Shown in pieces: positions 50,265 through 50,296 of a stretch of 50,296 nucleotides of DNA. A program made the translations under genes and the position numbers. Within the stretch, counting starts at the first letter, position 1. The number at the start of each line of letters is the position of its first letter. The DNA lies in contig NZ_SCMU01000022.1 of assembly GCF_005503695.1 (NCBI RefSeq), positions 1 through 50,296 on the forward strand, in the 5' to 3' direction. This DNA comes from Sphingopyxis sp. 2PD (lineage in GTDB: Bacteria; Pseudomonadota; Alphaproteobacteria; Sphingomonadales; Sphingomonadaceae). The notes below the pieces were generated by a model that was not told where the DNA came from, made no database searches, and saw only the letters and a program-made list of their open reading frames with translations.

Positions 50265-50291
50265 CCTCCCTGCCGCGAAGCGGTGGGGAGG
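50265..50291 (+). terminator. Strong hairpin after the DsbA-like lipoprotein gene
   Basis: CCTCCCTGCCGC-GAA-GCGGTGGGGAGG: a 12-bp stem in RNA if two G-U pairs are allowed, starting 12 bp after the stop codon. The window ends just after it, so a following U-run cannot be checked; it could also be the edge of another repeat element. Confidence 0.5.
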
Positions 50292-50296
50292 GGGAC

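Noticed and set aside
1..50296. Genomic island, prophage or transposon
   Set aside because: No integrase, transposase or phage structural gene was seen, and the tRNA-Cys has no adjoining integrase or visible attachment duplication.

Overview
The window reads as chromosomal DNA of a sphingomonad alphaproteobacterium, most likely Sphingopyxis or a close relative. This rests on the high GC content, a PopZ homologue, a giant NAD-specific glutamate dehydrogenase, a large TonB-dependent receptor, and the order mutY / DUF721 / two thioredoxin-fold genes. The genus is an inference. There are no insertion sequences, phage genes or CRISPR arrays. There is one tRNA gene (Cys).

Layout. 1-5.3 kb holds the end of hemH, a membrane-anchored DUF1963 protein, phaB, a small ribbon-helix-helix protein, a lower-GC secreted orphan and an ATP-grasp enzyme. 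5.4-12.5 kb holds the glutamate dehydrogenase, a PAS-like protein and a TetR regulator with three similar operator-like sites. 12.6-18.5 kb holds a TonB-dependent receptor and an Ntn-type acylase. 18.7-28.9 kb is the most coherent block: dacB, a serine hydrolase, an AmpG-like permease, a symporter, a dipeptide epimerase/DgcA homologue and DgcN (DUF1611) form one leftward unit with overlapping or closely spaced genes. A LysR regulator lies upstream, and a divergent exported N-acyl-D-amino-acid deacylase follows. Two related 20-bp sites (15 of 20 identical) lie one before dgcN and one before the deacylase, each pointing towards its gene. Together this looks like a regulon for salvage of cell-wall peptides and D-glutamate.

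29.1-34.1 kb is a DevBCA/MacAB-type export operon (permease, ATPase, HlyD adaptor, outer-membrane factor) divergent from a TetR gene, with a direct-repeat operator between them. 34.1-36.2 kb is a three-gene overlapping operon (DUF2269, saccharopine-dehydrogenase-like, DCC thiol protein). 36.7-41.4 kb is an RNA-repair locus: rtcR faces a sigma-54-type promoter that drives rtcB, an unnamed eight-cysteine protein and rtcA. 41.6-50.3 kb holds tRNA-Cys, a PIMT-like methyltransferase, a TolC-family protein, popZ, nudC, a serine hydrolase, mutY, DUF721 and two DsbA-like proteins.

Non-coding structure is notable. Three copies of one multi-hairpin intergenic repeat (about 5.3, 18.6 and 44.7 kb) show compensatory base changes in their stems. 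Two other complex inverted repeats lie at 28.98 kb and 48.0 kb; the latter sits on the 5' end of mutY. All calls are from reading sequence; no database search was run.
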